A stretch of DNA of 10,543 bases from Chloroflexota bacterium (GCA_008501785.1 QQUD01000725.1:1-10543); one strand, 5' to 3'; counted from the stretch's first letter, positions 1 to 7,208 are shown. Numbers and translations are program-made. Notes: generated by a model not told the origin, from the letters alone.

Positions 1-50
1 TGAACGATGTAATTGTATCAAATTCCGCATTGGGTGGGAATTCTTGTGCC

Positions 51-308
51 ATGCCAATCGTCCCTTCGAGTGCAACAGCAGCAGCTTACACCTTTCTTAG
101 GCACACCGGCTTTATTCTTGATGAGCTATCCGCTCAGGGCTTGGTACTTTGGCTGAATGATGATGGCCGTTGGCATTGGTGCTGGCAAGGTACAAACCTT
201 AAATCAACGCAAGGCTTTTGGGCGATGGGTGAGGCGTTGGTGGATGCGGTAATCGGCCGTTTTCCTGAAACCTTCTCCATTCCACTCAAAATAGACGAAC
301 CGGAGTAA
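51..308 (+). CDS. Small hypothetical protein, possibly the 3' end of a longer gene
   Basis: I do not recognise the family. From the ATG at 51 it gives 85 residues; a TTG at 30 gives 92, and the frame stays open back to base 3, so the true start may lie before the window. A GGGTGGGA stretch at 33-39 could be a ribosome site for the ATG, though 11 bases away is long. The protein is soluble-looking and Trp-rich in the middle (GRWHWCWQG), with predicted helices before and after, and it ends in an acidic tail (KIDEPE). The composition and uninterrupted frame argue for a real gene. It carries TCGGCCGT, a one-base variant of the window's octamer. No function is proposed. Confidence 0.55.
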   Translation: MPIVPSSATAAAYTFLRHTGFILDELSAQGLVLWLNDDGRWHWCWQGTNLKSTQGFWAMGEALVDAVIGRFPETFSIPLKIDEPE

Positions 309-379
309 GAAAAAATGGTCAGAGACCAAAGAAGCAGAGTTGCATGGTCAAAAACCGGCCACATCAATTGGTCTTCAGC

Positions 380-465
380 GGGTTGACAGTCTATTTCGCC
401 GTTTATGGCTTGACCTAAGCGTTTATCAGTATTTCATTGCATGACCCCATATGTGCTGTCAACCC
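380..465. repeat. Separated 10-bp inverted repeat in the 309-508 spacer
   Basis: GGGTTGACAG at 380-389 is exactly complementary to CTGTCAACCC at 456-465, 66 bases apart. The left arm contains a perfect TTGACA (383-388), but no convincing -10 follows at 16-18 bp, so I do not call a promoter. It may be the remnant of a small element or an operator pair. Nothing else is recognisable in this spacer apart from the short palindrome GGTCAGAGACC at 318-328. Confidence 0.4.
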
Positions 466-508
466 CTTGAGATTCCAAAGAGACATAATTTCGTCATCAA
501 AATCATTG

Positions 509-979
509 TTAAAAAGGCCACCATTTCCTTTTTTTCTTCTTTTTCACTGTTAGCTGTGCATCATTGCTTGATTGTAAGCTTTGTAAAAAATCGAAAGTTT
601 GTTCTGCTTGTCGATTTGAAATCCAAGCAACTTGAGCATGACTATATCTTTTTTGGAAAGCTTCAACTTTATGAAAATTTAACATCCACTCTTGTGTGTT
701 CAGATCAGTAGGGGATGTCTTTTTTCCAGTTTTTAGTTCTTCTCCTGTTGTTAAAAAGGCTATTGCAAAAGAAGTTAGTGCAGAAAGTATATAAGATTTA
801 TCGGCTGGGTTTGGCAATTCTCGAATTTCCACTTGTCTTGGAGTAGGAAGAAGTATTGTACGCTCTTGCCTTTCTAAATGAAGAAGCAAATCATAAACTT
901 CGTTTTCCAGCTCCGTTTCTTTTGGCCCAGGCGATTTGAAAATTATGTACACAAAATCAGATTTGTTTGAGATTATCAT
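509..979 (-). CDS. Hypothetical protein with polylysine tail
   Basis: 156 residues; family not recognised. The start is well supported: GGGAGATGAA sits just upstream of the ATG at 979 on the minus strand. The sequence has an acidic, probably helical segment (residues 20-45), a central stretch of mild hydrophobicity around 62-79 (ILSALTSFAIAFLTTG) too polar to be a sure membrane helix, a Trp/Phe-containing helix near 98-135, and a very basic C-terminus, KKKKKRKWWPF, that could bind nucleic acid or an acidic membrane surface. It has none of the window's octamer copies and is more AT-rich than the genes to its right, so recent acquisition is possible. It lies 151 bases beyond the stop of the minus-strand gene 1131-1361, and transcription from that gene could read into it. 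Confidence 0.6.
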   Translation of the reverse strand: MIISNKSDFVYIIFKSPGPKETELENEVYDLLLHLERQERTILLPTPRQVEIRELPNPADKSYILSALTSFAIAFLTTGEELKTGKKTSPTDLNTQEWMLNFHKVEAFQKRYSHAQVAWISNRQAEQTFDFLQSLQSSNDAQLTVKKKKKRKWWPF

Positions 980-1130
980 TTCATCTCCCGTTTGAATTCA
1001 GATTACATTGCAAGTCTTTTTGTAGGTGGTCTAGAGTTACAAATGGCTTCACTTTAAAATTTCATTGCATCTTCCTTTTGTTATCTCTAGCTTCATAAAA
1101 TGATACGGCTAATGCTTGACTGCTAAAATA

Positions 1131-1361
1131 TTATTCAGCAGATTCCATACGCATAGAATCTGGATAAATCAACTCCTCGATATACCGAGAGAATGAAATG
1201 CCGCGCTGTTGCGCTAGCTTTTTGCCCGTTTGATGCCAAAAGGGTGCGAGCGTGATAGTGACGAGTTTGCGTTTGATAGCTTCCGGCAGCGGTTTAGCGC
1301 CAGGTTTTTGGCATTTGATGCAGGTTAATTGGCCTGAGACTGTTTTCAAAACCCCACGCAT
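1131..1361 (-). CDS. Putative ribbon-helix-helix (CopG/Arc-like) small protein with CxxC
   Basis: 76 residues. Residues ~32-66 read as a ribbon-helix-helix fold: a strand (KLVTITLAPF), a first helix (FWHQTGKKLAQQRG) and a second helix opened by the typical G-hydrophobic-S-x-S turn (GISFSRYIEELI). RHH proteins bind DNA as dimers through the strand and often act as antitoxins or plasmid and phage regulators. A CIKC pair (C14, C17) precedes the domain, which is too little for a zinc ribbon unless two chains share a metal. AAGGA lies 9 bases before the ATG at 1361. No toxin gene is next to it: the downstream minus-strand gene is the unknown 509-979. The fold call is by eye; existence as a gene is likely. 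Confidence 0.55.
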   Translation of the reverse strand: MRGVLKTVSGQLTCIKCQKPGAKPLPEAIKRKLVTITLAPFWHQTGKKLAQQRGISFSRYIEELIYPDSMRMESAE

Positions 1362-1517
1362 TGTTTGTTATCCTTGAATGGCACACATGCCAGCACAGAT
1401 TTCATTGTATCAATCATAGGATATTGGTGCTTGGCTAGGGGATCACGACTGGGTTACCTCAAGTCATTTTGTGTCAGATGTCAATTGAAAAGCAGCAATT
1501 CAGTAATACAGTTTCAT

Positions 1518-3224
1518 TTAAACGGGAATATCAACAACAATCGAGGTGCCAGCGCCGGGTTGGCTGAAGATGTGGCATTCGCCGCCGAGGGATTGGGCGC
1601 GTTTTTGGATGCCGGGGAGGCCGAAGTGATCGTGGGTGGTGGGTTGGTTGAGGGTGGTTTTGAGGGGGAAGCCGCAGCCATCGTCGCGGATGACGAGCTG
1701 CGCACGGCCGTTTTCCACATCCACACATACCCTTGCACTTTCTGCCTGGGCATGAGTGGCGATATTGTTCAATGCTTCTTGCGAGATGCGGTACAGGCTG
1801 CGGCGGGCCAGGGGGGAGAGGGAGGCAAAATCACCGCGAATGTCGAAGGTTAGTTGCGTACCATTGAAATGAATGACTCGATTCGCGTAGTGACGCAGAT
1901 CGGCGGTGAACCGTTCGGCGGTGAGGGTGGTGGGCCAGATGTCCAGAATGGTTTGTCGAATTTCGGAGCGCACGGTGTTGGCGGAGGCGAGTGCGCGTTC
2001 TAGTTCAGGGATGACGATGTCGGGCTGGTCGGGCAGCAGTTTGAGGCAGCCATCGAGCGTAAACACGATGCCAAAAAGCGCCTGCGAAACCGTGTCGTGT
2101 AAATCTTGGGCAAACCGGATGCGCTCTTCGTGAACGGCCGTTTCCCTTGCCCGCTCTAATCGCGTCATCATCGAACCAATCGCAACGGCCGTTTGTCCCG
2201 CCACCGATTCTAGCAGCGGCAGTCGTTCTTCAATGTCGGGGCCTTGTCGTGCATCGACTAGCAGCACACCGATGGGGCGTTTGGCCAACAGCATGGGGAA
2301 GATGCGGCAGCCTTTCATGCCAAAGTGGGAGTTGAGAAAGTTGTCGGCTGTGCAGGGACCTTCGGTGGCCTGACAAATGCGTTGTTCCATCACTGCCTGT
2401 GCCACCAGCCCACCTTCTGCCGAAAGAGGAACCTGAGTGGGGTGGGTGAGTTCTTTGGTGGTGAGAATGCTGCCTGAACGCAGGCGCCCGACCCAGCCGG
2501 TGAGAACGGCTACATCGGCTTTGTTCAGTGCAGGCGTTTCCTCATCCACCAGCCCCATCACCGCTCGTTGAAATCCGAGTTTGCTGGTAATCGATTCCAG
2601 CACAATTTCCTGCATGGCTTCGACGTCGGCGGCTTGTTGCAGCGCAACGGTCAAATCGTGCAGCAGCGTCAGGTCGTTGTGAGTGCGGGTGAGTTCGGTT
2701 TGTGCCGTTTCTAGTTTGAGCACGAGGTTGGATGCAAAGCCGAAGGTGCCGCTGATCAGGTATGCGCCGATAACGGCCGTTAACGCTGGCATCCCATTAA
2801 ACAATTCACCAAAATTGCCACTGACCAACATCATCATCCCGTACAGTGGCAGCGAACTAGTTGTTGCTGTGAGTGCGCCGCGCATACCGAAAAAAAAGGC
2901 AGCAATCAGCAGTGGATTCAGTGCATACAGATAGAAGGCTGTTCCCAATTCCCCAGAAAACGCGATGAGGCCGGTCATCATCAATAAATCTAGCACTAAC
3001 AGCCAGGGGTGTGATTGCAATGCTTGATTTAGCTGTCGATATGAGCGTGTGATCAACAGGTTAGCGGTAGTGGCAATGAGGAGGGCGAAAAGAAACGGCC
3101 GTTCATCCCGCATCAACAATAATCCCAATGGCGGAATCAAACTTAACCAACGATACCCAATCAGAAAAGTAAAAATACGCTTGGGTTGTAGGGGTGTACT
3201 TGAAATCGTGGTGATGTGATTCAT
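1518..3224 (-). CDS. Membrane sensor histidine kinase, NarX/DegS type (GAF, HisKA_3, HATPase)
   Basis: 568 residues from the ATG at 3224 (MNHITT...). A TTG at 3275 in the same frame would start inside a perfect inverted repeat, so I reject it. Order, numbered from 3224: five to six membrane helices (~15-165); a short coiled linker (~165-190); a GAF domain (~190-355); a HisKA_3 dimerisation domain with the phosphoacceptor His at ~376 in AQDLHDTVSQ; and an ATPase with the N box ISQEALNNIATHA (~481-493), G1 DDGCGF (~514-519) and G2 FGLPGI (~534-539). In this family the kinase phosphorylates a NarL-type regulator, and none is encoded in the window, so it is an orphan here. The multi-helix membrane part suggests sensing within the membrane. 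It carries five copies of the window's octamer. No good ribosome site is visible; a 20-bp hairpin lies just upstream. Confidence 0.92.
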   Translation of the reverse strand: MNHITTISSTPLQPKRIFTFLIGYRWLSLIPPLGLLLMRDERPFLFALLIATTANLLITRSYRQLNQALQSHPWLLVLDLLMMTGLIAFSGELGTAFYLYALNPLLIAAFFFGMRGALTATTSSLPLYGMMMLVSGNFGELFNGMPALTAVIGAYLISGTFGFASNLVLKLETAQTELTRTHNDLTLLHDLTVALQQAADVEAMQEIVLESITSKLGFQRAVMGLVDEETPALNKADVAVLTGWVGRLRSGSILTTKELTHPTQVPLSAEGGLVAQAVMEQRICQATEGPCTADNFLNSHFGMKGCRIFPMLLAKRPIGVLLVDARQGPDIEERLPLLESVAGQTAVAIGSMMTRLERARETAVHEERIRFAQDLHDTVSQALFGIVFTLDGCLKLLPDQPDIVIPELERALASANTVRSEIRQTILDIWPTTLTAERFTADLRHYANRVIHFNGTQLTFDIRGDFASLSPLARRSLYRISQEALNNIATHAQAESARVCVDVENGRAQLVIRDDGCGFPLKTTLNQPTTHDHFGLPGIQKRAQSLGGECHIFSQPGAGTSIVVDIPV

Positions 3225-3230
3225 GTGTTT

Positions 3231-3293
3231 AATCAAAGATTTCGCAGATTTCGCAGATGCAGAAAACCTGTGCAATCTGCGAAATCTTTGATT
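3231..3293. repeat. Long inverted repeat in the 5' leader of the orphan kinase
   Basis: A perfect 20-bp inverted repeat: 3231-3250 against 3274-3293, loop about 23 bases. Arms are built from AAAGATTTCGCAGATT; the loop repeats TTCGCAGAT once more. The near arm ends 7 bases before the kinase ATG (minus strand), where it would occupy the ribosome-binding area if transcribed. Its build resembles the CACAGATTTTC hairpin at 10105-10173, suggesting a related dispersed element family. Confidence 0.8.
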
Positions 3294-3305
3294 TTAGTTT
3301 ATTAT

Positions 3306-3326
3306 CTTCCCGGAAACTTGACAGGT
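3306..3326. repeat. Dispersed motif copy (CTTCCCGGAAACTTGACAGG-like)
   Basis: This 21-bp stretch matches 9035-9055 at 16 of 21 positions, and its core TTCCCGGAAACT (3307-3318) recurs exactly on the minus strand at 9077-9088. Three copies in spacers of one window suggest a short dispersed repeat, not chance. Confidence 0.45.
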
Positions 3327-3475
3327 GTGCTGAGAGGCAACGATGTCTTGCAGCTTCCGAGAAGATGAATGCGGTTTGGGAAGTTGTGAGTTGATGAGCA
3401 AACATCCGAAAGGATTTTTTCTCATTTACATTATGGCATTCAGATAAATTCGTCGCAAGCACAAGCGACTGAAAC

Positions 3476-3528
3476 TTACACAATCATTACATTTCAATTG
3501 CGCAATTTTTAACAAACAGGATTATACT
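3476..3528 (+). promoter_or_regulatory. Promoter with four 11-bp-phased TTACA-like units (site A)
   Basis: Units start at 3476 (TTACA), 3487 (TTACA), 3498 (TTGCG) and 3509 (TTAAC), each exactly 11 bp apart; a good -10 hexamer TATACT lies at 3523-3528. There is no consensus -35 at 17 bp, as expected when an OmpR/PhoB-type activator supplies contact. The same layout with the same spacing recurs at 7120 and 10393. It faces the flavoprotein/response-regulator/kinase operon, with a leader of about 140 bases. This is the main recognisable content of the 3225-3668 spacer, besides the repeats listed separately. Confidence 0.7.
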
Positions 3529-3561
3529 TGAGGTGAAAAAATAAGGGGGCAAATGGCAAGA

Positions 3562-3646
3562 TGCAAGGGGCAAGGAAAGATTTTTAAGAAACTTGCAACT
3601 AGCAACTCATGACCTTCGACTTGTGATCTGCACCTTGCCCCTTGCA
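3562..3646. repeat. 14-bp inverted repeat in the leader of the flavoprotein operon
   Basis: TGCAAGGGGCAAGG at 3562-3575 is exactly complementary to 3633-3646, with 57 bases between that include several ACTTGCAACT / AGCAACTC variants. In RNA it would make a long stem ending about 22 bases before the start codon and just ahead of the ribosome site. No T-run follows, so it is not an ordinary terminator. Confidence 0.65.
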
Positions 3647-3668
3647 ACTCCATTTAAGGAAAAGACAG

Positions 3669-5003
3669 ATGAGTAAAAAAATTGTAATCATTGGTGGTGG
3701 TCCGGCGGGGATTGAAGCGGCGAAGGCCGCAAAAAATGCGGGAGCCGATGTCACACTTGTGAGTAATGCGCCTGTTGGTGGGCGTGCTGGTTGGCACAGC
3801 TTGCTGCCCAGCAAAGTATGGTTGACTGTTGCCGAAACGCTCGGCGTGTTTCACGAAGCGGATGCATTAGGTGTTTCCCATCCGCCGATTGTGGAACCGG
3901 CTCCTGCTGATGTGTTAGTGAGATTGCAACAGGTGAAATCTGATTGGCATGCACAGCAGCAGCAGACGCTGCACGATTTGGATGTTGAGATTTTGACGGG
4001 AACGGCCGTTTTCACCACCCCCAACACCATCGAATTACGAGATAAAGCAGGCAACGCCACGAGTGACTTGCAAGCAGATGCTTTCATCATCACGACCGGC
4101 TCAGTTCCCATCTTTCCGCCAGACATGAAACCCAATGGCAAAGGTGTGATTGCCCCTCGGTTTGCCAGCGCGTTGAAAAAGCTGCCTCAAAGTGTGATTG
4201 TGGTTGGTGGTGGCGCAACTGGCAGCGAGTTTGCTTATCTGTTTTGTGGTCTCGGGTTAGAAGTTACCTGGATTGTTGAGGAAAAAGGCGTTTTGCCCGA
4301 TTTTGATCCGGCTGCGGGTCAGTTTTTGTCCGATTCGATGAAAAAGTATGGTGTGAAATTGGTGCAGGGACAACGTGCGGTTGCGATTGATGACATGAGA
4401 GATTTTGTCAACGTCACCCTGGCAGATGGCTCGAAACGCAGGGCCGAAATGGCATTCCTGGCAATTGGGCGCAAACCGGATGTAGGCAATTTGAATTTGG
4501 AAGCAGCAGGTTTGACTGTTGAAAATGGCACGGTGGCGGTGGATGAATACGGCCGTTCTGCCAACCCCAATATTTATCTAGCTGGTGATGTCACTGGCTC
4601 CCCGATGATTGCCAATCGCGCAATGGCGCAGGCTTGGGTGGCTGGAAAACATGCTGCTGGTGATTGTGCTGTCCCTTATGAATCAGAAACCGTTGTGTCG
4701 GCCATTTACACCGAACCCCAGGTGGCTCAGATTGGTGACTTGAGCGGTAAAACCGTGCAGGTTTCTTACGCGGAAAGCATGAAAGGGCATTTGCTGCGGG
4801 CAGACGGGTTTGTGAAGGTGGGGTATGATGAGGGAAACGGCCGTATCACAGGTGCCGTCGCCGTTGGCCCTCATGCGGCCGACGTTTTAGCACCGGTCAT
4901 GGTTGCCATTCAAGCCAATCTAACCATTCAGGAATTTGGGAACCTCTACGGTGCCCATCCAACCATGAGCGAATTACCGTTCATCGCAGCCCGACAAGTT
5001 TGA
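3669..5003 (+). CDS. Pyridine nucleotide-disulfide oxidoreductase-like flavoprotein lacking the active-site cysteines
   Basis: 444 residues from the ATG at 3669 (AAGGA 8 bases upstream). It has the full layout of the dihydrolipoamide dehydrogenase/mercuric reductase family: FAD site GGGPAG (9-14), NAD(P) site GGGATGSE (180-187), GRKPD (267-271), second FAD contact AGDVTG (305-310), dimerisation domain with YTEPQVAQIG (347-356) and the C-terminal GAHPTMSE (428-435) that carries the family's catalytic His and Glu. The redox-active segment, normally GGTCLNxGCIPSK, reads GGRAGWHSLLPSK (37-49): both cysteines are gone although PSK remains. It therefore cannot run the usual dithiol chemistry. Cys-poor relatives act as NAD(P)H-quinone reductases or transhydrogenases (LpdA of M. 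tuberculosis, SthA), so direct flavin-to-acceptor transfer is a reasonable guess. It leads an operon with a two-component pair and may feed redox state into it. Confidence 0.88.
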   Translation: MSKKIVIIGGGPAGIEAAKAAKNAGADVTLVSNAPVGGRAGWHSLLPSKVWLTVAETLGVFHEADALGVSHPPIVEPAPADVLVRLQQVKSDWHAQQQQTLHDLDVEILTGTAVFTTPNTIELRDKAGNATSDLQADAFIITTGSVPIFPPDMKPNGKGVIAPRFASALKKLPQSVIVVGGGATGSEFAYLFCGLGLEVTWIVEEKGVLPDFDPAAGQFLSDSMKKYGVKLVQGQRAVAIDDMRDFVNVTLADGSKRRAEMAFLAIGRKPDVGNLNLEAAGLTVENGTVAVDEYGRSANPNIYLAGDVTGSPMIANRAMAQAWVAGKHAAGDCAVPYESETVVSAIYTEPQVAQIGDLSGKTVQVSYAESMKGHLLRADGFVKVGYDEGNGRITGAVAVGPHAADVLAPVMVAIQANLTIQEFGNLYGAHPTMSELPFIAARQV

Positions 5004-5009
5004 AATTTG

Positions 5010-5038
5010 GTAGATACGGATAATTTTTCCGTATCTAC
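5010..5038. repeat. Intercistronic hairpin between flavoprotein and response regulator
   Basis: Perfect 11-bp stem, GTAGATACGGA (5010-5020) with TCCGTATCTAC (5028-5038), loop TAATTTT. There is no T-run after it. It begins 6 bases after the flavoprotein stop and ends 15 bases before the regulator ATG, so it could stabilise the upstream message or temper translation of the regulator. Confidence 0.75.
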
Positions 5039-5053
5039 AGTGTGGAAATAAAA

Positions 5054-5746
5054 ATGAACGCTGGCACGATTTTAGTTGTTGAAGATGAACGTAGTATTCG
5101 CACGGTGATTCGAACCTATTTGGAGAGTGCGGGGTTTACGGCCGTTTGTACCGACAATGGCCTTGACGCCATTACCCTGGCCCGAGAATCACAGCCTGAA
5201 TTGATGATTCTCGACTTAAACTTGCCGGGAATGGATGGGATGGAAGTCGCCGCACACATTCGCCAAATGTCAGACATGTATATTTTGATGCTTACCGCCC
5301 GCAGCGAAGAAGATGATCGTGTTGCCGGTTTGCGTATCGGGGCCGATGATTATTTGACCAAACCCTTCAGCCCTCGCGAATTAGTCGCTCGTGTCGAAGC
5401 CATCTTACGTCGCAACCGCCGCACCGCGCCAGCCAAACCAGGATTTCATTTCCAACACTTGTCTATTGACCCCCAAAGTCACGAAGTGACGGCAAACGAT
5501 GAGTTAATCGAAATGACCAGCACCGAATTTAATGTGCTGCTCGAATTGGTGCGTCACGCAGGTCGTGTGCTCACCCGTGAACAACTCATTGATCGTGTCT
5601 GGGGCATTAATTTCTACGGCAACGACCGCGTGGTTGATGTTTACGTGGGACAGGTCCGTCGTAAACTTGAACAAGCCACCGGCCAACCCCTCATTCAAAC
5701 CGTTCGTGGCGTCGGCTATAAATTTGTTGATCAGAAGGAAGCGTAG
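5054..5746 (+). CDS. OmpR/PhoB-family response regulator
   Basis: 230 residues from the ATG at 5054; a GTG at 5042 in the same frame is less likely. The receiver domain covers ~4-118: acidic pocket ED at 10-11, phosphoacceptor D54 in MILDLNLPGMDG, the LTA switch Thr (80-82) and invariant Lys 103 in LTKPFSP. A winged-helix trans_reg_C domain covers ~132-228 with the usual TSTEFNVLLELVRHAGRVLTRE and VWG... and VDVYVGQVRRKLE (recognition helix) and TVRGVGYKF signatures. Such proteins bind tandem direct repeats with an 11-bp pitch as head-to-tail dimers, which fits the three repeat arrays at 3476, 7120 and 10393; that they are its sites is inferred. It sits 50 bases after the flavoprotein and 90 before its likely kinase, all one strand. 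It is complete with no missing key residue. Confidence 0.95.
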   Translation: MNAGTILVVEDERSIRTVIRTYLESAGFTAVCTDNGLDAITLARESQPELMILDLNLPGMDGMEVAAHIRQMSDMYILMLTARSEEDDRVAGLRIGADDYLTKPFSPRELVARVEAILRRNRRTAPAKPGFHFQHLSIDPQSHEVTANDELIEMTSTEFNVLLELVRHAGRVLTREQLIDRVWGINFYGNDRVVDVYVGQVRRKLEQATGQPLIQTVRGVGYKFVDQKEA

Positions 5747-5747
5747 A

Positions 5748-5833
5748 AGTCGGGTAGTCTTTGGTCGAGTAGTCTGGTAGTCAAAGCACTTCCGACTAAA
5801 GACTGTAAGACTCCCGGACTAATAGACTTTTTT
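5748..5833. repeat. Imperfect inverted repeat plus T-run between regulator and kinase
   Basis: The 90-base gap starts with AGTCGGGTAGTCTTT (5748-5762) and ends with a roughly complementary AAGACTCCCGGACT (5807-5820); an inner TAGTC/GACTA pair flanks AAAGCACTTCC. Six T follow at 5828-5833. Hairpin plus T-run directly ahead of the kinase ATG looks like a partial terminator or attenuator that would make the kinase less abundant than the regulator. Effect is inferred; the pairing is imperfect. Confidence 0.5.
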
Positions 5834-5836
5834 GCT

Positions 5837-6958
5837 ATGCAAAAAATCCTGCGACAGCTCAAATGGCGTATTATTTTGGCTCATATGATTGTGGTGATTG
5901 TGGGCGTTGTGATTGTGTTGGTAATGGCTGCGTTCATCATGAGTACGCTGGTTCCTGGAAATGTACAGGCTGAGTTGGCGGGTCTGCTGGAAATGGAAAA
6001 CCCGGATGTGGTTGCACAGGCCACGGCCGATTTGCTAGAAACGTTTCGGCGGTCGGTGTTTACGGCCGTTTCCGTTGCCGCCTTTGGTGCGATTCTTGCT
6101 GGTTTGGGAACGGGGTTGCTGCTGGCGCGGGAGATATTACGGCCGTTAAATGAAATTGCTCACAGCAGCCAGCGCATTGCCCGCGGCCATTACAACGAGC
6201 GCGTCGATGTACCGAGCAGCGACGAACTCGCTCAACTTGCGACCAACTTCAATCAGATGGCCGAATCATTGGCACAAGTTGAGCAGCAGCGCGTGGCGCT
6301 GATCGGCAATGTGTCCCACGAACTGCGCACGCCGCTCACCGGTTTGAATGGGTACCTCGAAGGCTTGATGGACGGCGTTTTTCCCGAAAACGAAGAGACA
6401 TACGCGCTCATGTTGCAAGAAGTGCGCCGCTTACACCGACTGGTCAATGATTTACAATCACTCTCGCGTGCGGAAGCGGGTCGAATTTCATTGCAGTTTG
6501 GGACGTTTGATATTGTATCGCTGGTGGAACGGGTGGTGGCGCAGTTAAAGCCGCAAGCTGATGCTGAACGTCTGAAAGTAGAAATGAGATTGCTGACAGC
6601 ACCTTTGTTGGTTCATGCGGATTCAGACCGCACGGCGCAGGTATTGTTTAATTTGGTGGGGAATGCGATTCGATATACACCTGAGAATGAGTGTGTTGTG
6701 GTGACGGTAACGGCCGTTAACAACACCGCCCACATCGAAGTCACAGACACCGGCATTGGCATTCCAGCAGACGCACTCCCCTACATTTTTGAGCGTTTCT
6801 ATCGCGTTGATCCATCGCGCGCACGGCAAAGCGGGGGTAGTGGCATCGGTTTGACCATTGCGCGACACCTCGTGTGGGCAATGGGCGGCGACATACGTGC
6901 CACCAGCGAAGGTTTCGGTAAAGGCAGTACCTTTACCTTCACACTCCCGATGGCTTAA
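5837..6958 (+). CDS. HAMP-containing sensor histidine kinase (HisKA, HATPase_c)
   Basis: 373 residues. Two membrane helices (~13-37 and ~74-97) enclose a very short outside loop of about 36 residues (VPGNVQAELAG...FRR), too small for a folded ligand domain, so signal sensing may be in the membrane or through a partner. HAMP follows (~98-150, with LRPLNEIAHS and SSDELAQLATNFNQMAESL), then HisKA with phosphoacceptor His 161 in VSHELRTPLTGL, and the ATPase with N box LVGNAIRYTP (~273-282), G1 DTGIGIP (304-310), F box FERFYRVD (318-325) and G2 GGSGIGL (333-339). It is complete and should be active. It follows the OmpR-type regulator on the same strand and is surely its partner. No clear ribosome site precedes the ATG; the stop codon is inside a palindrome. 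Confidence 0.95.
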   Translation: MQKILRQLKWRIILAHMIVVIVGVVIVLVMAAFIMSTLVPGNVQAELAGLLEMENPDVVAQATADLLETFRRSVFTAVSVAAFGAILAGLGTGLLLAREILRPLNEIAHSSQRIARGHYNERVDVPSSDELAQLATNFNQMAESLAQVEQQRVALIGNVSHELRTPLTGLNGYLEGLMDGVFPENEETYALMLQEVRRLHRLVNDLQSLSRAEAGRISLQFGTFDIVSLVERVVAQLKPQADAERLKVEMRLLTAPLLVHADSDRTAQVLFNLVGNAIRYTPENECVVVTVTAVNNTAHIEVTDTGIGIPADALPYIFERFYRVDPSRARQSGGSGIGLTIARHLVWAMGGDIRATSEGFGKGSTFTFTLPMA

Positions 6959-6993
6959 GGTGCAACGCACTTCTGAAGTGCGTTGCACCTTAA
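6955..6993. repeat. Perfect 39-bp palindrome at the kinase stop codon (GTGCAACGCAC family)
   Basis: 19-bp arms (6955-6973 and 6975-6993) around one central base, including the TAA stop of the kinase. The core, GGTGCAACGCACTTC and its complement, is shared with 7209-7239 (GGTGCGACGCACTTC) and, split, with 10206-10270. It could close the operon's message; downstream is A-rich on the + strand, so it is not a classic intrinsic terminator in this direction. Confidence 0.8.
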
Positions 6994-7004
6994 TAAAAAG
7001 GAAA

Positions 7005-7024
7005 GGCGGACCATTTGGTCCGCC
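7005..7024. terminator. Possible rho-independent terminator hairpin
   Basis: Perfect 9-bp stem GGCGGACCA / TGGTCCGCC with a two-base loop, preceded by an A/G-rich run (AATAAAAAGGAAA). No T-run follows on the + strand; the A-run before it would act as a T-run for transcription from the right, but no gene is read that way here. More likely an end-of-operon structure for the kinase message than a full terminator. Confidence 0.4.
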
Positions 7025-7119
7025 TATGCCAAGGAGATGAGGTCAGAAATGCCTGCACAAACAGGACTTTTATTAGCTACCCTCACTTTACAATAGCTTT
7101 TCCAGAAATGGAAGCTTCC

Positions 7120-7172
7120 TTACATAACCATTACACGAATCTTACTGCCCATTTATACAACTCAACTATCCT
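7120..7172 (+). promoter_or_regulatory. Promoter with four 11-bp-phased TTACA-like units (site B)
   Basis: Units start at 7120 (TTACA), 7131 (TTACA), 7142 (TTACT) and 7153 (TTATA); the -10-like TATCCT is at 7167-7172, exactly 14 bp after the fourth unit's start, as at sites A and C. It faces the disulfide oxidoreductase gene, leader about 98 bases. With the two hairpins/palindromes it makes up the content of the 6959-7270 spacer. Confidence 0.65.
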
Positions 7173-7208
7173 CCAATTCAGATTAACAAATTCAAATTAC
7201 AACAACCC

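Noticed and set aside
380..410. Promoter with TTGACA at 383-388
   Set aside because: The only -10-like hexamers are TATGGC-type at 15-16 bp spacing and no gene follows on that strand.
451..711. 86-residue plus-strand frame
   Set aside because: It overlaps the minus-strand gene 509-979, which has a clear ribosome site and better composition; this frame is a shadow rich in Phe, Ser and Val.
1365..1853. 162-residue plus-strand frame rich in Gly and Ala
   Set aside because: It runs antisense through the ATPase domain of the kinase, whose motifs are unmistakable.
3225..3275. Longer start (TTG at 3275) for the orphan kinase
   Set aside because: The extra 17 residues are encoded by the inverted repeat at 3231-3293 and have no ribosome site; the ATG at 3224 fits the membrane domain start.
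3229..3483. 84-residue minus-strand frame upstream of the orphan kinase
   Set aside because: Its C-terminal part is only the translation of the repeated TTCGCAGAT hairpin, it overlaps promoter A, and the product has no protein-like pattern.
6623..6988. 121-residue minus-strand frame
   Set aside because: It is antisense to the catalytic domain of the HAMP kinase and begins inside the palindrome at its stop.
7037..7096. Tiny frame after AAGGAG at 7031 (MRSEMPAQTG...), a possible leader peptide
   Set aside because: It lies upstream of promoter B, so it is not in that message, and 19 codons without a regulatory structure are not enough support.
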